A program made the position numbers and the translations under genes. Shown piece by piece: positions 49,291 through 49,499 of a stretch of DNA of 49,499 nucleotides. How positions within the stretch are numbered: position 1 is the stretch's first letter; each line of letters opens with the position of its first letter. This DNA is from Mesotaenium endlicherianum. Lineage: Eukaryota; Streptophyta; Zygnematophyceae; Zygnematales; Mesotaeniaceae. The stretch is from the NCBI GenBank assembly GCA_009602735.1, contig WELA01004268.1, positions 1,461,486-1,510,984 on the forward strand, written 5' to 3'. The notes under the pieces were generated by a model. That model worked only from the letters and a program-made list of their open reading frames with translations. It had not been told where the DNA came from and searched no databases.

Positions 49291-49499
49291 TTATGGAGGG
49301 ACTCCAGCGGCCTGAAGGTGGAACCGTGTCAACGCCCCTTTGGCATTGGTCAAGTGGTCCTTAAACTCCCAAGTGTCCCCAGAGGCATCGTAACCCTTCC
49401 ATCGAATGAGGTATTTCATGACATATTTAGACGATCGACGAACCGAGCGAGCGTCTAAAATCTCATCGACCTCATATTCCTCAGGGTCGCCGTCCCGGA
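49291..49499 (-). CDS. pol: Pol C-terminus of element 4: chromodomain (partial)
   Basis: 69 codons in frame from the right edge to TAA at 49291-49293. It contains a chromodomain: EEYEVDEILDARSV, YLIRWKGYDASGDTWEF, then a tail ending FHLQAAGVPP. The three aromatic cage positions (Tyr, Trp, Trp) are present. The integrase and reverse transcriptase parts lie beyond the window. Confidence 0.9.
   Translation of the reverse strand, partial: RDGDPEEYEVDEILDARSVRRSSKYVMKYLIRWKGYDASGDTWEFKDHLTNAKGALTRFHLQAAGVPP

Larger units (their letters stand above)
46516..49499 (-). mobile_element. Chromovirus with an accessory ORF, element 4 (3' part, runs off right edge)
   Basis: Minus-strand order from the right edge: chromodomain end of pol (49291-49499), a 13-nt PPT copy (49230-49242), a 558-codon ORF (47347-49023), a second PPT copy (47236-47248), and the 3' LTR (46516-47233). 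The PPT lies two bases from the LTR start, which fixes the LTR as the 3' LTR of this element. 5' LTR, gag and most of pol lie outside the window. Confidence 0.85.

Overview
The window looks like nuclear DNA of a streptophyte: a charophyte green alga or an early-diverging land plant. The basis is a complete plant-type ethylene receptor (ETR1 subfamily) and a plant-type EH-domain endocytic protein (EH1/Pan1 of the TPLATE complex), both split by many GT-AG introns, plus chromodomain Ty3/gypsy retrotransposons primed by an initiator-Met-type tRNA. I cannot name the species from sequence alone.

Left half (about 1-23.8 kb), three large intron-rich genes, all on the minus strand, in tandem. (1) 197-4038: N-terminal part (7 exons, 698 codons) of an EH1/Pan1 homologue, running off the left edge. 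(2) 5449-11846: complete 9-exon ethylene receptor / hybrid histidine kinase (755 codons plus stop) with ethylene-binding, GAF, kinase and receiver domains and all diagnostic residues. One intron contains a 559-nt poly-G run that is probably an assembly artefact. (3) 14429-23788: a 15-exon gene for a protein of about 1,995 residues: signal peptide, long right-handed beta-helix ectodomain, cysteine-rich stalk, about eight membrane spans and a poly-Q tail. It has a 25-nt microexon and one apparent 1-nt insertion.

Right half (about 24.6-49.5 kb), a nest of LTR retrotransposons with no recognisable host gene. Decayed chromovirus pieces (24.6-25.7 kb) are followed by a young full-length chromovirus on the plus strand (25709-32388) with near-identical 503-bp LTRs, gag and pol joined by a textbook -1 frameshift signal. 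Next is an older minus-strand chromovirus (33408-39247) broken by three Gln-to-stop changes and a truncated 3' LTR. Then come a decayed integrase/PHD-finger fragment (40.4-41.0 kb) and solo or truncated LTRs of at least three families (41.1-47.2 kb). At the right edge is the 3' end of another minus-strand chromovirus: chromodomain end of pol, then a separate intact 558-codon ORF, then polypurine tract and 718-bp LTR.

The most unusual object is that last ORF (47347-49023). It lies between pol and the 3' LTR, is flanked by an exact 13-nt direct repeat that is the polypurine tract, and has a good splice acceptor just before its ATG with a branch-point consensus at the right distance. It reads as an accessory gene acquired by a retrotransposon. 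I do not recognise its family.
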